This document shows positions 16,736-25,998 of a DNA stretch of 64,000 bases, piece after piece (position 1 is the first letter of the stretch; each line of letters begins with the position of its first letter). The notes beneath the pieces were generated by a model. The model did no database searches and had not been told where the DNA came from. It worked only from the letters and a program-made list of their open reading frames with translations. Made by a program: the position numbers and the translations under genes. Source of the stretch: Anaerococcus vaginalis (lineage in GTDB: Bacteria; Bacillota; Clostridia; Tissierellales; Peptoniphilaceae); assembly GCA_018363915.1 (NCBI GenBank), contig JAGZMY010000004.1, positions 98,322-162,321 on the forward strand, given 5' to 3'.

Positions 16736-17989
16736 CTAACTTTCGCTATCAAATTTAACTCTAAGTAAATTTATCTTGTAACGTTCAACTTTCTCACAAA
16801 TCAAAGTAACATCATCAACCTTTACAATATCTCCAGTTTTAGGAAGACGGTTAAGATAATCAATTACCAAACCTCCAACCGAATCATTTTTAACTTCTTT
16901 AATATCTCTATTAAAATAATCATTAAAATCATTTATGTGCATACTTGCATCAACTATAAATTCATTATCAGAAACCTTGTAGACTTTTTCATCATCAGGA
17001 TCATATTCATCGTAAATATCTCCAACAAGCTCCTCAATTATATCTTCAATCGAAACAAGCCCTTCCGTTCCGCCGTATTCATCAACAACAATGGCAAGGG
17101 ACACATTCATTTTTTTCATTGATTTAAAAAGATCAATTATATTCATATTTTCATAAGCATAGTAAGTTTGCCTTAGCATATCTTTAAGCCTTGGCTCTCT
17201 GCCCTCAGCAACAAAAGTAACAATATCTTTCATGTGCAAAACGCCTACAATATTATCAATACTTTCGCCATAAACAGGAATTCTTGAATGCTTTGATTCA
17301 ATTAAAAATTTATCCAATTCTTCCTTAGTCGAATCAATAGCTATTGCCTCCATATTAGTTCTTGGAGTCATAATATCAGATGCAAAAGATCCAGCAAAAT
17401 CAAAAACATTATTTATAATTTCACTTTCTTCATTGTTAATAACGCCTTGCTCTTCCCCAACATCTACAATAGTTTTCAAATCTTCTTCTGTAACCTTATC
17501 AGAATTATCAGCCCCATCAGATAATTTTTTTGTAAGATATTTTGTAAATAATCCCAATAAAAATACCGTAGGCTTTAAAATTATAGAAACAATATAAATA
17601 GCTTTTGAAAATCTAAGAGCTATTTTTTCGCTATTAATTTGAGCTGCAAGCTTTGGAGTAATTTCTCCAAAAATTAAAACTGTTATAGTTACAACAACTG
17701 TAGAAATAAAAGCACCAGCAGCTCCAAAAATATCAGTAAAAAATAATGCAGCTATGGTAGTAGTAACAATATTTACAATATTATTTCCAACAAGAATTGT
17801 TGTAATTGTGTTTTGGCTATCATCAACGAGTTTTCTAAGCAATGATGCGTTTTTTACATTTTTTTCTTCAAGTTGCCTTAATTTAAATTTGTTTACAGAA
17901 GTAATAGCAGTTTCTGAAGATGAAAAAAATGCAGAAAGCAAAATCCCCAAAATCATTACAAATAACTCAATTATATTTTTTGTCGTCAA
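16736..17989 (-). CDS. CNNM/CorC-HlyC family membrane protein (DUF21, CBS pair, CorC_HlyC)
   Basis: 417 residues: a DUF21 membrane domain with about four segments (residues 5-140, including ILLSAFFSSSETAITSVNKF), a CBS pair near 200-330 with DIMTPRTNMEAI and DEYGGTEGLVSIEDIIEELV, and a C-terminal CorC_HlyC domain. Members are implicated in Mg2+/Co2+ efflux or metal homeostasis; older names call them hemolysin-like. The gene is first in a pair with the pyrophosphatase, whose activity needs divalent metal, which may be why they are linked (inference). Confidence 0.92.
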   Translation of the reverse strand: MTTKNIIELFVMILGILLSAFFSSSETAITSVNKFKLRQLEEKNVKNASLLRKLVDDSQNTITTILVGNNIVNIVTTTIAALFFTDIFGAAGAFISTVVVTITVLIFGEITPKLAAQINSEKIALRFSKAIYIVSIILKPTVFLLGLFTKYLTKKLSDGADNSDKVTEEDLKTIVDVGEEQGVINNEESEIINNVFDFAGSFASDIMTPRTNMEAIAIDSTKEELDKFLIESKHSRIPVYGESIDNIVGVLHMKDIVTFVAEGREPRLKDMLRQTYYAYENMNIIDLFKSMKKMNVSLAIVVDEYGGTEGLVSIEDIIEELVGDIYDEYDPDDEKVYKVSDNEFIVDASMHINDFNDYFNRDIKEVKNDSVGGLVIDYLNRLPKTGDIVKVDDVTLICEKVERYKINLLRVKFDSES

Positions 17990-18056
17990 AACTTCCTCCT
18001 TGAATACATTATATGAGAAATTTATAAAAAAATAAAGTGATTAATTAAAGTAATTA

Positions 18057-18065
18057 TGATATAAT
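18057..18065 (+). promoter_or_regulatory. Extended -10 promoter of the purine permease gene
   Basis: TGATATAAT with only a weak -35; AAAGGAGG lies a few bases before the ATG. The ~100-bp divergent spacer holds no purine riboswitch that I can recognise. Confidence 0.5.
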
Positions 18066-18090
18066 ATGCTCGAAAAAAAAAGGAGGAATT

Positions 18091-19416
18091 ATGGAAAAAA
18101 ATTCGAACGAATCACTTGCCGAAAAAATTTTCAGATTAAAAGAGAAAAAAACAAATGTAAAAACTGAAATTATGGCGGGAATTACAACATTTATGACTAT
18201 GTCATATATTTTGGCAGTAAATCCACAAATTTTGGGAGATGCCGGAATGGATAAGGGCGCAGTATTTACTGCAACAATAATTGCATCAATAATTGCAATT
18301 TTAATTATGGCACTTTATGCAAATCTTCCATTTGCCCTTGCACCTGGAATGGGATTAAACGCATTTTTTACCTACACAGTTGTAATGACTATGGGAAAAA
18401 GTTGGGAATTTGCTCTAGCAGCTGTTTTTATTGAAGGAATTATTTTTGTATTTTTAACATTTTTTAATGTACGTGAAGCAATTTTTAATGCCATACCAAG
18501 AAGTTTAAAAACTGCAGTATCAGTAGGAATCGGATTATTTATTGCTCTAATTGGTTTATTAAATTCTACTGTAATTGTGAAAAATGATGTTGGACTTGGA
18601 CTTGGAAATTTAGTTAGTAAAGAAAGTTTTATATTTTTTATAGGACTTTTGATTATGGCAGTTTTAACTGCAAGAAAAACAAAAGGAGCCTTATTAATAG
18701 GAATCGTAATTTCTACAATTATTGCTCTATTTACAGGAGTAAGCAAACTTCCTGAAGGCGGAATTATTCAATTGCCACCATCACTTAGCCCAATTGCTTT
18801 CAAATTAGATTTTTCATCAATGTTTTCACTTGAAATGTTTTCTGTTGTATTCGCATTTTTATTTGTAGATTTATTTGATACAATAGGAACACTTACAGGA
18901 GTTGCAACAAAAGCAAAAATGTTAGATGAAAATGGACAGTTGCCTAATGCTGGACGTGCACTTTTTGCAGATAGTATTGGTACAACTCTTGGAGCACTTT
19001 TGGGAACATCAACTGTAACAACATTTGTAGAAAGTGCAACAGGAGTTGCAGAAGGTGGAAGAACAGGACTAACTGCCTTGTCAACAGGATTTTGTTTTTT
19101 CCTATCAATATTTTTCTATCCATTAATCACAATAATTCCAGCTCAAGCAACAGCAGCCGCTCTTGTAATGGTAGGATTATTTATGATAGATTCAATTGTT
19201 GATATAAATTTTGGAGATTTCACAGAATCTTTCCCAGCCTTTATGACAATAATAATGATGCCATTTGCATATTCAATAGCAGAAGGAATCGCCTTTGGAA
19301 TGATTTCATACGCAAGCGTAAAATTACTTACAGGAAAAGGAAAAGAAGTTTCCCCATTAGTTTATGTGCTTGCCTTAGTATTTTTACTAAGATATTTACT
19401 TCCATTATTTTCGTAA
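18091..19416 (+). CDS. NCS2 family adenine/hypoxanthine/guanine permease (AzgA/PbuG type)
   Basis: 441 residues with about thirteen membrane segments. AzgA-branch landmarks: EIMAGITTFMTMSYILAVNP near residue 29, FALAPGMGLNAFFTYTVV near 82, VFAFLFVDLFDTIGTLTGVA near 253 and TVTTFVESATGVAEGGRTGL near 310. The branch imports purine bases by proton symport. xpt, 1.7 kb away, could convert imported xanthine to XMP. The gene is a single unit with its own promoter and bidirectional terminator. Confidence 0.94.
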   Translation: MEKNSNESLAEKIFRLKEKKTNVKTEIMAGITTFMTMSYILAVNPQILGDAGMDKGAVFTATIIASIIAILIMALYANLPFALAPGMGLNAFFTYTVVMTMGKSWEFALAAVFIEGIIFVFLTFFNVREAIFNAIPRSLKTAVSVGIGLFIALIGLLNSTVIVKNDVGLGLGNLVSKESFIFFIGLLIMAVLTARKTKGALLIGIVISTIIALFTGVSKLPEGGIIQLPPSLSPIAFKLDFSSMFSLEMFSVVFAFLFVDLFDTIGTLTGVATKAKMLDENGQLPNAGRALFADSIGTTLGALLGTSTVTTFVESATGVAEGGRTGLTALSTGFCFFLSIFFYPLITIIPAQATAAALVMVGLFMIDSIVDINFGDFTESFPAFMTIIMMPFAYSIAEGIAFGMISYASVKLLTGKGKEVSPLVYVLALVFLLRYLLPLFS

Positions 19417-19426
19417 ATAAGCAAAC

Positions 19427-19457
19427 AAAAATTCCCCATTAATTTTGGGGAATTTTT
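19427..19457 (+). terminator. Bidirectional terminator between the purine permease gene and the thiamine-binding protein gene
   Basis: 12-bp stem AAAAATTCCCCA and complement, 7-nt loop, symmetric A/T runs. Confidence 0.88.
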
Positions 19458-19475
19458 AAATTAAGATAAAATATT

Positions 19476-19775
19476 TTACATCTTATCTTCTACTGATTTT
19501 ATTTTTTGGTCAAGACTTGCTTTTTTGTCACGTCTGTCATCTATTTTTATTACTGAATAAACTCTATCAGCTCCATTTTTAAAAACTGATTCTTGACAAG
19601 CTCTGATTGCTTCAAAGGCCTTGTCTATATCTCCGTGAATTACTGTTCCCATTGGATTTAACCTTACTTCCAAATCTTCGTATTCTTTCAAAACTTTTTC
19701 GCAACCTGCTACATATTTTGAAACTGAAGTTTCTTTTGTTCCTATTGGTACTACTGTTAATTCTATAACTGCCAT
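19476..19775 (-). CDS. MTH1187-family thiamine-binding protein
   Basis: 99 residues of the MTH1187/YkoF-like family (formerly DUF77), which binds thiamine or a precursor. It shows the pattern MAVIELTVVPIGTKETSVSK at the start and LNPMGTVIHGDIDKAFEAI in the middle. It sits 8 bp after the M18 gene and shares its transcript. The family usually works as a small oligomer; whether it acts in thiamine storage or sensing is not known from sequence. Confidence 0.88.
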   Translation of the reverse strand: MAVIELTVVPIGTKETSVSKYVAGCEKVLKEYEDLEVRLNPMGTVIHGDIDKAFEAIRACQESVFKNGADRVYSVIKIDDRRDKKASLDQKIKSVEDKM

Positions 19776-19783
19776 ATATCCTC

Positions 19784-21070
19784 CTAATATTTTTTATTGT
19801 AAAAATCTTCAAATATTTTTATAGCTTCTATGTGATCATCTACTCCGCCAAGCTCTCTTATTGAGTGCATGGCAAGAATTGGTGTGCCGACATCTACTGA
19901 TTTTATTCCAGATTTCGCAGAAACAATTGGTCCAATTGTAGAACCACCGACCTTGTCAGATCTGTTATGAAAAGTTTGAACCTTTGCCCCAACATTTTTT
20001 GCATGTTTTAAAAATCTCGCCCTAGTTTCTACATTTGTTGTGTAGGCACCATTAGAAGCTACTTTTATACCTATACCCATATTTATCCTTGTATTATTTG
20101 TAGAATCAAATAAATTACTATAATTTGGATGAATTGAGTGGGAAAGGTCTGCTGAAATTAAATATGAATTTGAAAGAGCTATAAAATAATCTTCCCTGTC
20201 ATATCCCAAATTCATTAAAATTCTTTCCATAATTTCATCCAAAAACGGAGAAGATGCTCCAGTTCTTGTGCCTGATCCAATTTCTTCATTGTCATTTAAT
20301 ACACACATATTAAATTTTTCATTTTTACTGTTAATCAAAGCTGTTAGCGATTGGTGTACGCTTGCAAGATTATCAAGTCTTCCAATGTGAATAAATTCAT
20401 CATCACTTCCCATAATAGATCCTTTTTGCCTATCAAAAAGTGAAAGATCAAAATCTATTATTTTATTTTCATCAACTCCAATTTCTTTTGCCAGTAATTT
20501 TTGCAAAAATCCTTCTTTTTTAAAATCATCTTCGATAGTTTTTATAATTGGAGAAAGTTCATCTTGCATATTGTACTTATATCCAGAATTTAATTCTCTA
20601 TTTATATGAATTGCGCAGTTTGCAATTGTCAAAAGATTTTTTTCAATTTTTACAAGTTTTGATTTAAACTCTTCATTTTCTTCATAAACAACCTTTCCTG
20701 CCAAAGACAAATCTCTATCAAACCAAGAAGATACGATCATTCCACCATATCCTTCAATATTAAATTTCAAAAATCCATTTGAAGTCATTTCTGGATTTGA
20801 TTTTATTTTGAAAGTCGGAGAATCTGTGTGAGATCCAATTATATCAAACCCCTTTCTTGGATCTTCTCCCACACTAAAAGCAATAAGAGCTGTATCATCA
20901 CGACTTACAAAATATTTTCCGCCCTTTTCTAGTTTCCATTTTTCATTTTCATTTAGTTTTTTAAAACCATTTTTTTCTAAACGATCAATAGAATTTTTGA
21001 CAGCAAAATAATTTATTGGACTTTGGTCAATAAATTCTATTAAGTCATTGATTATTTCATTTCTATTCAT
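19784..21070 (-). CDS. M18-family zinc aminopeptidase, second copy
   Basis: 428 residues, the length of the bacterial ApeB branch. Landmarks: IIGSHTDSPTFKIKSNPEMT near residue 78, GRLDNLASVHQSLTALI near 228, NDNEEIGSGTRTGASSPFLD near 258 and AMHSIRELGGVDDHIEAIKI near 403. It clearly differs from the 461-residue M18 enzyme at 5212-6597, so this is an old paralogue rather than a recent duplication. It is followed in the same operon by a thiamine-binding protein. Function: cytosolic trimming of peptides from imported peptone. Confidence 0.93.
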   Translation of the reverse strand: MNRNEIINDLIEFIDQSPINYFAVKNSIDRLEKNGFKKLNENEKWKLEKGGKYFVSRDDTALIAFSVGEDPRKGFDIIGSHTDSPTFKIKSNPEMTSNGFLKFNIEGYGGMIVSSWFDRDLSLAGKVVYEENEEFKSKLVKIEKNLLTIANCAIHINRELNSGYKYNMQDELSPIIKTIEDDFKKEGFLQKLLAKEIGVDENKIIDFDLSLFDRQKGSIMGSDDEFIHIGRLDNLASVHQSLTALINSKNEKFNMCVLNDNEEIGSGTRTGASSPFLDEIMERILMNLGYDREDYFIALSNSYLISADLSHSIHPNYSNLFDSTNNTRINMGIGIKVASNGAYTTNVETRARFLKHAKNVGAKVQTFHNRSDKVGGSTIGPIVSAKSGIKSVDVGTPILAMHSIRELGGVDDHIEAIKIFEDFYNKKY

Positions 21071-21112
21071 ATAATATATATTACCCTATAGATAGCTTTA
21101 TAAAAGTGAATT

Positions 21113-21142
21113 TTGACTTTTTGTTAAACTTTGCTTTATAAT
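21113..21142 (+). promoter_or_regulatory. Promoter of xpt
   Basis: TTGACT (21113-21118), 18 bp, TATAAT (21137-21142). The transcript start would lie only ~15-25 bases before the coding start, leaving no room for the purine riboswitch that controls xpt in Bacillus. Confidence 0.65.
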
Positions 21143-21173
21143 AATAAAAAGAGTACGGAGGTAAATGTTTATA

Positions 21174-21746
21174 ATGAAAAAATTAGAAGAAGTAATATTA
21201 AGCCACGGCAAGGTTCTTGGCAAAGATATTTTAAAAGTTGATTCTTTTCTAAATCATCAAATAAAACCAAAATTGATAAAAGAAATGGGAGAAGAATTTG
21301 CTGAACATTTTAAAGACAAAAATATAAATAAAATTTTGACAGTTGAATCATCAGGAATTGCCCCAGCAGTTATCACAGGTCTTGTTCTTGATTGCGATGT
21401 AGTTTTTGCAAGAAAACAAAAATCTCTTACAACCGATGATAATACATTTTCTTCAACTTGCTATTCTTATACAAAAGAAGAGATGAAAAGACTTATTGTA
21501 AGCAAGGATTACTTACACGAAAATGAAAATGTCTTGTTGATAGATGATTTTTTGGCAAATGGTCAAGCTGCAAAAGCTATGGTTGCAATTTGTAAACAAG
21601 CAGGTGCAAATGTGGCTGGCGTTGGAATAGTTATAGAAAAATCCTACCAAGACGGAAGAAAACTTCTTGATGATATGGGCATAGATGTTTACTCTCTTGC
21701 AAGAATTTCTCACATGGACGGAAAAGAAATAGAATTTATAGATTAA
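21174..21746 (+). CDS. xpt: Xanthine phosphoribosyltransferase
   Basis: Converts xanthine and PRPP to XMP in purine salvage; cytosolic. About 190 residues with ILKVDSFLNHQIKPKL near residue 20, LTVESSGIAPAVITGL near 55, VFARKQKSLT near 80 and the PRPP-binding loop LLIDDFLANGQAAKAM near 120. All are close to Bacillus Xpt. ATG 21174 gives the family's N-terminus; an ATG at 21165 is also in frame but only 2-3 bases after the GGAGGT site, while 21174 is somewhat far from it, so the start is not certain. Confidence 0.93.
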   Translation: MKKLEEVILSHGKVLGKDILKVDSFLNHQIKPKLIKEMGEEFAEHFKDKNINKILTVESSGIAPAVITGLVLDCDVVFARKQKSLTTDDNTFSSTCYSYTKEEMKRLIVSKDYLHENENVLLIDDFLANGQAAKAMVAICKQAGANVAGVGIVIEKSYQDGRKLLDDMGIDVYSLARISHMDGKEIEFID

Positions 21747-21749
21747 TCT

Positions 21750-21775
21750 AAGATGGCTTTTGCCATCTTTTTTCT
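21750..21775 (+). terminator. Terminator of xpt
   Basis: 8-bp stem AAGATGGC / GCCATCTT with a TTTT loop, then a T-run, 4 bp after the stop. Confidence 0.88.
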
Positions 21776-21792
21776 TTTAAATTTTTTAAAAG

Positions 21793-21818
21793 AAAAAATC
21801 CCACTTGCGTGAGATTTT
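21793..21818 (-). terminator. Terminator of the lon-engB unit
   Basis: Minus-strand stem AAAATCTCAC / GTGGGATTTT (one G-T pair on this strand, a mismatch on the other) followed by a T-run, 12 bp past the engB stop. Confidence 0.75.
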
Positions 21819-21829
21819 AAAATTTAAAT

Positions 21830-22417
21830 TTATGAATTTACTATTACTTCAACTTGTTCTAATAAAACATTTTTATTGTGAGATGTTATTGACGAGTAGG
21901 CAAAAATCAATCCTTCATCATCAATATTTAAAGTTTTCATTATTTCTTTTATGTGTTTTTTTAAATGTGTTTTAGGAATTTTATCGTATTTTGTTGCTAT
22001 AACAAATCCTGTAAAGCCAGAATCTATTATCCAATCATACATTTCTTTATCTTGTTTTGTTGGAGCATGTCTTATATCTACTAGAAGAAAAACTTCTTTT
22101 AAATTTTCTCTTTCATATAAATATTTGTGGATTAAATTATTCCATTTTTCTTTTTCTGTTTTTGAAACTTTGGCGTAGCCGTAGCCTGGAAGATCGACTA
22201 GCCTAAATTTATCATTTATTTTATAAAAATTTATGGTTTTGGTCTTGCCTGGTTTTGATGAAGTTTTGGCAAGATTTTTTTTATCCAAAAATGAATTTAT
22301 AAAAGAAGATTTTCCCACATTAGATCTTCCTGCAAAGGCTATTTCTTCAAAATCATCATTTGGAAATTGGGAGGGAAATCCTGCAACTTGATCTAAATTT
22401 ACTGATTTTATTTTCAT
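21830..22417 (-). CDS. engB: Ribosome biogenesis GTP-binding protein EngB (YsxC/YihA)
   Basis: 195-residue GTPase needed for 50S subunit assembly. G motifs: G1 AGRSNVGKSSFINSF near residue 29, G3 VDLPGYGYAK near 72, G4 ATKYDKIPK near 141, G5 YSSITSHN near 174. Its ATG overlaps the last 4 bases of lon, the same coupling found in Bacillus (lonA-ysxC). Confidence 0.96.
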   Translation of the reverse strand: MKIKSVNLDQVAGFPSQFPNDDFEEIAFAGRSNVGKSSFINSFLDKKNLAKTSSKPGKTKTINFYKINDKFRLVDLPGYGYAKVSKTEKEKWNNLIHKYLYERENLKEVFLLVDIRHAPTKQDKEMYDWIIDSGFTGFVIATKYDKIPKTHLKKHIKEIMKTLNIDDEGLIFAYSSITSHNKNVLLEQVEVIVNS

Positions 22418-24744
22418 AGCAAAGCTTCCTTTAAAACTTCTCCAACTTGAGATACTTTTATAAAGTTTATTTTTTCCCTAACTTCCTTATCAATATCTTC
22501 AATATCTTTTTCATTTTCTTTTGGAATAATTACATTTTTTATATCATAAGCATAAGCTGCAAGGGCTTTTTCTTTAAGTCCTCCAATTGGCAAAACTTCT
22601 CCAGTAATTGTAACTTCTCCCGTCATTGCAAGGTCAGATCTTACTTTTTTTCCTGTAAGAGCTGAAGCAATTGCAGTTGTCATGGTAATTCCTGCCGATG
22701 GGCCATCTTTTGGAGTTGCTCCTTCTGGAACGTGGACGTGAATGTCTTTATTTTTATAAAAATCTGGATCGATTTCTAATTCTTTAGAATTTTTTCTCAA
22801 ATATGAAATTGCCGCTTGAGCAGATTCTTTCATAACATCTCCCAAACTTCCTGTAAATAAATTTGCACCTTTGCCGTCCATGGCATTTACTTCAATTGTT
22901 AAAATCGTTCCACCAACTTGAGTCCAAGCAAGTCCATTTGCAATTCCAATTTTATCTTCTTTGAGTCTTTGGTCTTCAAAAAATCTTTCCTTGCCAAGAT
23001 ATTTTTCATAATTTCTCATAGAAACATTGACCTTATCTTTGCCTTCAAGAATTTCTTTTACAGCACGCCTACATATTTTTGCAATATTTCTTTCAAGAGA
23101 TCTTACTCCTGCTTCTCTAGTGTAGGATTTTATAATTTTTTCTATAACTGGATCTGAAATATTCAAATCATTTTTTTCAAGACCGTTGTTTTCCATTTCT
23201 TTTTTAATCAAATATCTCTTGGCAATTTCTTCCTTTTCTCTTTGGGTGTAGCCAGAAATTTCTATAATTTCAAGCCTATCAAAAAGTGCTGGTGGAATAT
23301 TTGAAATGTCGTTTGCTGTTGTTATAAAGAATATTTCTGATAAATCAAAACCTATATCAAGGTAACGATCAATAAATTTATCATTTTGTTCTGGATCTAA
23401 AACTTCAAGAAGGGCTGATGACGGATCTCCCCTAAAATCTGATCCTAACTTATCAATTTCATCTAGCAAAAATACTGGATTTTTTACTTTTATTCTTGAT
23501 AAATTTGATAAAATTCTTCCAGCCATAGCTCCAACATAAGTTCTTCTGTGACCTCTAATTTCTGATTCATCAGTTACTCCACCCAAACGCATTGAAATAA
23601 ATTTGCGATTTAAAGCTCTTGCAATTGATTTTGCAATTGAAGTTTTACCAACTCCTGGAGGGCCAGCAAGACAAATTATTGCAGCTTGATTATTTCCTTT
23701 TTTCTTTCTAACAGCAATTGATTCTAAAATTCTCTCCTTGACTTCCATAAGTCCATAATGGTCTTCATCCAAAACTTTTTTTGCATGAATTATATCCAAA
23801 TTATCTTTTGATTTTTTTGACCAAGGAAGAGAAATTACAAAATCAAGATAAGAAGTTATAACTCCATAATCAGGACTCATTTCTGGAATCATTTCAAGTC
23901 TATCAATACTTTTTAATAAAGTTTCCTTGTCTTCCTTGTCGATTTTTAATTTTTTAATTTTTTTCCTAAAGGCATCCGCCTCGTTTAAATCTTTTCCTGT
24001 TAGATCGTTCAATTCATTTTTAACAACATCAAGTTTTTCCCTAAGATAATATTCTTTTTGTCCCTTATTAATATTTTCTTGAACCTTAGAATCTATTTTT
24101 TTTGACAAATCTTTTAGCTCAATTTCTTTTTGAATTAGCCTATGAAGATTAATAAGTTTTTCTTCAATATCAAGCTCTTTTAAAAGAGAATAATTTTCTT
24201 TTGGACTTAAAGGAAGATAATAGGTTATAAGATTTGCAAGTTTATCAATATTTTCAATTTCTACCAAAGAAAAAGCAATTTCTGGTGGAATAGAATTGTC
24301 AATTGAAACATAAGATCTAAAATCTTCAACCAACATTTTTTTCAAGGCTTCTATATTTTCGTTACTTTCAAAATTTTCTTCATCGAAAATATATTCTTTA
24401 ACCTCTGCCTTAAAAAATCCGTCTTCAATTTTAACATTCAAAACTTCGCCAACAGATTTTGCTTCAATCAAAACCCTAAGCTCTCCATTTTGCAAATTAA
24501 AAGTTTGTTTTATGCTTGCAATTGTTCCATAATCATAAATATCTTCTTTTTTTGGATTATCTTCTAAAATATCTTTTTGATTTACCAAAAAAATTTCAGA
24601 TTCATTTAATAAAGCATCTTCTACAGCTTTTTTAGAAACTGCCCTTTGGCAATCAAAGTGGACTACTGTATCAGGAAAAGCCCACAAGCCCCTAACAGGA
24701 ACCATCGGATATTCTTTTGTATCTATTTTATAGATAAAGCTCAT
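22414..24744 (-). CDS. lon: ATP-dependent protease Lon
   Basis: 776-residue cytosolic AAA+ protease. N-terminal LON substrate domain (VPVRGLWAFPDTVVHF at the start), coiled-coil middle, Walker A GPPGVGKTSIAKSIARALN near residue 358, Walker B FLLDEIDKLG near 420, and the C-terminal Ser-Lys protease domain with TPKDGPSAGITMTTAIASAL near 680 and a downstream catalytic Lys near 722. Length is normal for LonA. A hairpin terminator separates it from clpX upstream, so it may have partly separate expression; engB is coupled behind it. Confidence 0.97.
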   Translation of the reverse strand: MSFIYKIDTKEYPMVPVRGLWAFPDTVVHFDCQRAVSKKAVEDALLNESEIFLVNQKDILEDNPKKEDIYDYGTIASIKQTFNLQNGELRVLIEAKSVGEVLNVKIEDGFFKAEVKEYIFDEENFESNENIEALKKMLVEDFRSYVSIDNSIPPEIAFSLVEIENIDKLANLITYYLPLSPKENYSLLKELDIEEKLINLHRLIQKEIELKDLSKKIDSKVQENINKGQKEYYLREKLDVVKNELNDLTGKDLNEADAFRKKIKKLKIDKEDKETLLKSIDRLEMIPEMSPDYGVITSYLDFVISLPWSKKSKDNLDIIHAKKVLDEDHYGLMEVKERILESIAVRKKKGNNQAAIICLAGPPGVGKTSIAKSIARALNRKFISMRLGGVTDESEIRGHRRTYVGAMAGRILSNLSRIKVKNPVFLLDEIDKLGSDFRGDPSSALLEVLDPEQNDKFIDRYLDIGFDLSEIFFITTANDISNIPPALFDRLEIIEISGYTQREKEEIAKRYLIKKEMENNGLEKNDLNISDPVIEKIIKSYTREAGVRSLERNIAKICRRAVKEILEGKDKVNVSMRNYEKYLGKERFFEDQRLKEDKIGIANGLAWTQVGGTILTIEVNAMDGKGANLFTGSLGDVMKESAQAAISYLRKNSKELEIDPDFYKNKDIHVHVPEGATPKDGPSAGITMTTAIASALTGKKVRSDLAMTGEVTITGEVLPIGGLKEKALAAYAYDIKNVIIPKENEKDIEDIDKEVREKINFIKVSQVGEVLKEALL

Positions 24745-24760
24745 TTTATCTCCTTGTAGT

Positions 24761-24790
24761 AAAAAGGGAGCCCAATGTCTCCCTTTTTTA
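24761..24790 (-). terminator. Terminator between clpX and lon
   Basis: Minus-strand stem AAAAAGGGAG / CTCCCTTTTT with an 8-nt loop, directly after the clpX stop and 17 bp before the lon start. It probably limits readthrough rather than fully separating the genes, as I see no clear separate promoter after it. Confidence 0.75.
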
Positions 24791-25996
24791 TTTGTATATT
24801 AATTTTTTCTTATCTTTTATAGCACCTTTTGATACAATAACTTCTTTTATATGATCTTTTGAAGGAATTTCAAACATTACATCCAAAAGCAAATCTTCTA
24901 AAATTGTCCTAAGGCCTCTAGCACCTGTCTCTTGCTTGAAGGCTTTTTCGGCAATTTCTTTAACTGCTTCATCTTCAAAAGTTAATTTTACTCCATCAAG
25001 CTCAAATAATTTTTGATATTGTTTTAATAGAGAATTTTTTGGCTCTTGTAAAATTTTTACAAGACTATTTACATCCAAATCTTCAAGTGAAACAACAATT
25101 GGAACTCTTCCAATAAATTCTGGAATTAATCCAAATTTCAAAAGATCTTCAGTTGTAACGTCTGCCAAAGAAACTTCTTTATTTTCACTATCTTCTGAAC
25201 CAAAACCAATTGATTTTTTGTTGGTTCTTTGTTTGATTATATCTTTAATTCCATCAAAGGCTCCACCAACAATAAATAATATATTTGTTGTATCAACTTG
25301 GATATATTCTTGGCTTGGGTGTTTTCTTCCACCTTGTGGAGGAACATTTGCAACAGTTCCTTCAATTAATTTTAAAAGTGCTTGTTGAACTCCTTCTCCA
25401 CTAACATCACGAGTTATTGAAGGATTTTCACTTTTTCTAGTTATTTTATCAATTTCATCAATGTAGATTATTCCTGTTTGGGCAAGCTCAATATCATAAT
25501 CAGCAGCTTGAACTAATTTCAAAATTATATTTTCTACATCTTCTCCAACATATCCTGCCTCAGTTAAACTTGTTGCATCTGCAATTGCAAATGGAACATT
25601 TAATTTTTTGGCAAGAGTTTGAGCAAGAAGAGTTTTTCCAGAACCAGTTGGTCCAAGCATCAAGATATTTGATTTTTGTAGCTCAACATCATCTTTACTA
25701 TCATAATTTGAATTTATTCTTTTGTAGTGATTATATACTGAAACTGATAGAGTTTTTTTTGCCATTTCTTGTTGGATTACATATTGATCTAAATAATCTT
25801 TTATCTCACTTGGTGTAGCAAGATCAATATCCATGTGGCTGTGTTCAACTAATTCTTCTCTTTGAATAATTGATGAGCAAAGCTCAATGCATTCATTACA
25901 AATAAAAGCATCTGGTCCTGCAATTAATCTATCAACTTCATCAGCACTTTTCCCACAAAAGGAACATCTGTTTTCTTCAAATTCCATTTTACCCAT
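24788..25996 (-). CDS. clpX: ATP-dependent Clp protease ATP-binding subunit ClpX
   Basis: 402-residue unfoldase that feeds substrates to ClpP. N-terminal zinc-binding domain with four Cys (CSFCGKSADEVDR and FICNECIELC), Walker A GPTGSGKTLLAQTLAKKL near residue 115, pore loop GYVGED, Walker B IIYIDEIDKI near 178, the ClpP-binding IGF tripeptide in KKSIGFGSED near 265, and the sensor-2 arginine in TGARGLR. It follows clpP with a 2-bp gap. An ATG three codons in is an alternative start. Confidence 0.97.
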   Translation of the reverse strand: MGKMEFEENRCSFCGKSADEVDRLIAGPDAFICNECIELCSSIIQREELVEHSHMDIDLATPSEIKDYLDQYVIQQEMAKKTLSVSVYNHYKRINSNYDSKDDVELQKSNILMLGPTGSGKTLLAQTLAKKLNVPFAIADATSLTEAGYVGEDVENIILKLVQAADYDIELAQTGIIYIDEIDKITRKSENPSITRDVSGEGVQQALLKLIEGTVANVPPQGGRKHPSQEYIQVDTTNILFIVGGAFDGIKDIIKQRTNKKSIGFGSEDSENKEVSLADVTTEDLLKFGLIPEFIGRVPIVVSLEDLDVNSLVKILQEPKNSLLKQYQKLFELDGVKLTFEDEAVKEIAEKAFKQETGARGLRTILEDLLLDVMFEIPSKDHIKEVIVSKGAIKDKKKLIYK

Positions 25997-25998
25997 AC

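Noticed and set aside
21071..21173. Purine riboswitch before xpt
   Set aside because: The promoter leaves only ~20 bases of leader and the conserved riboswitch loops are absent.
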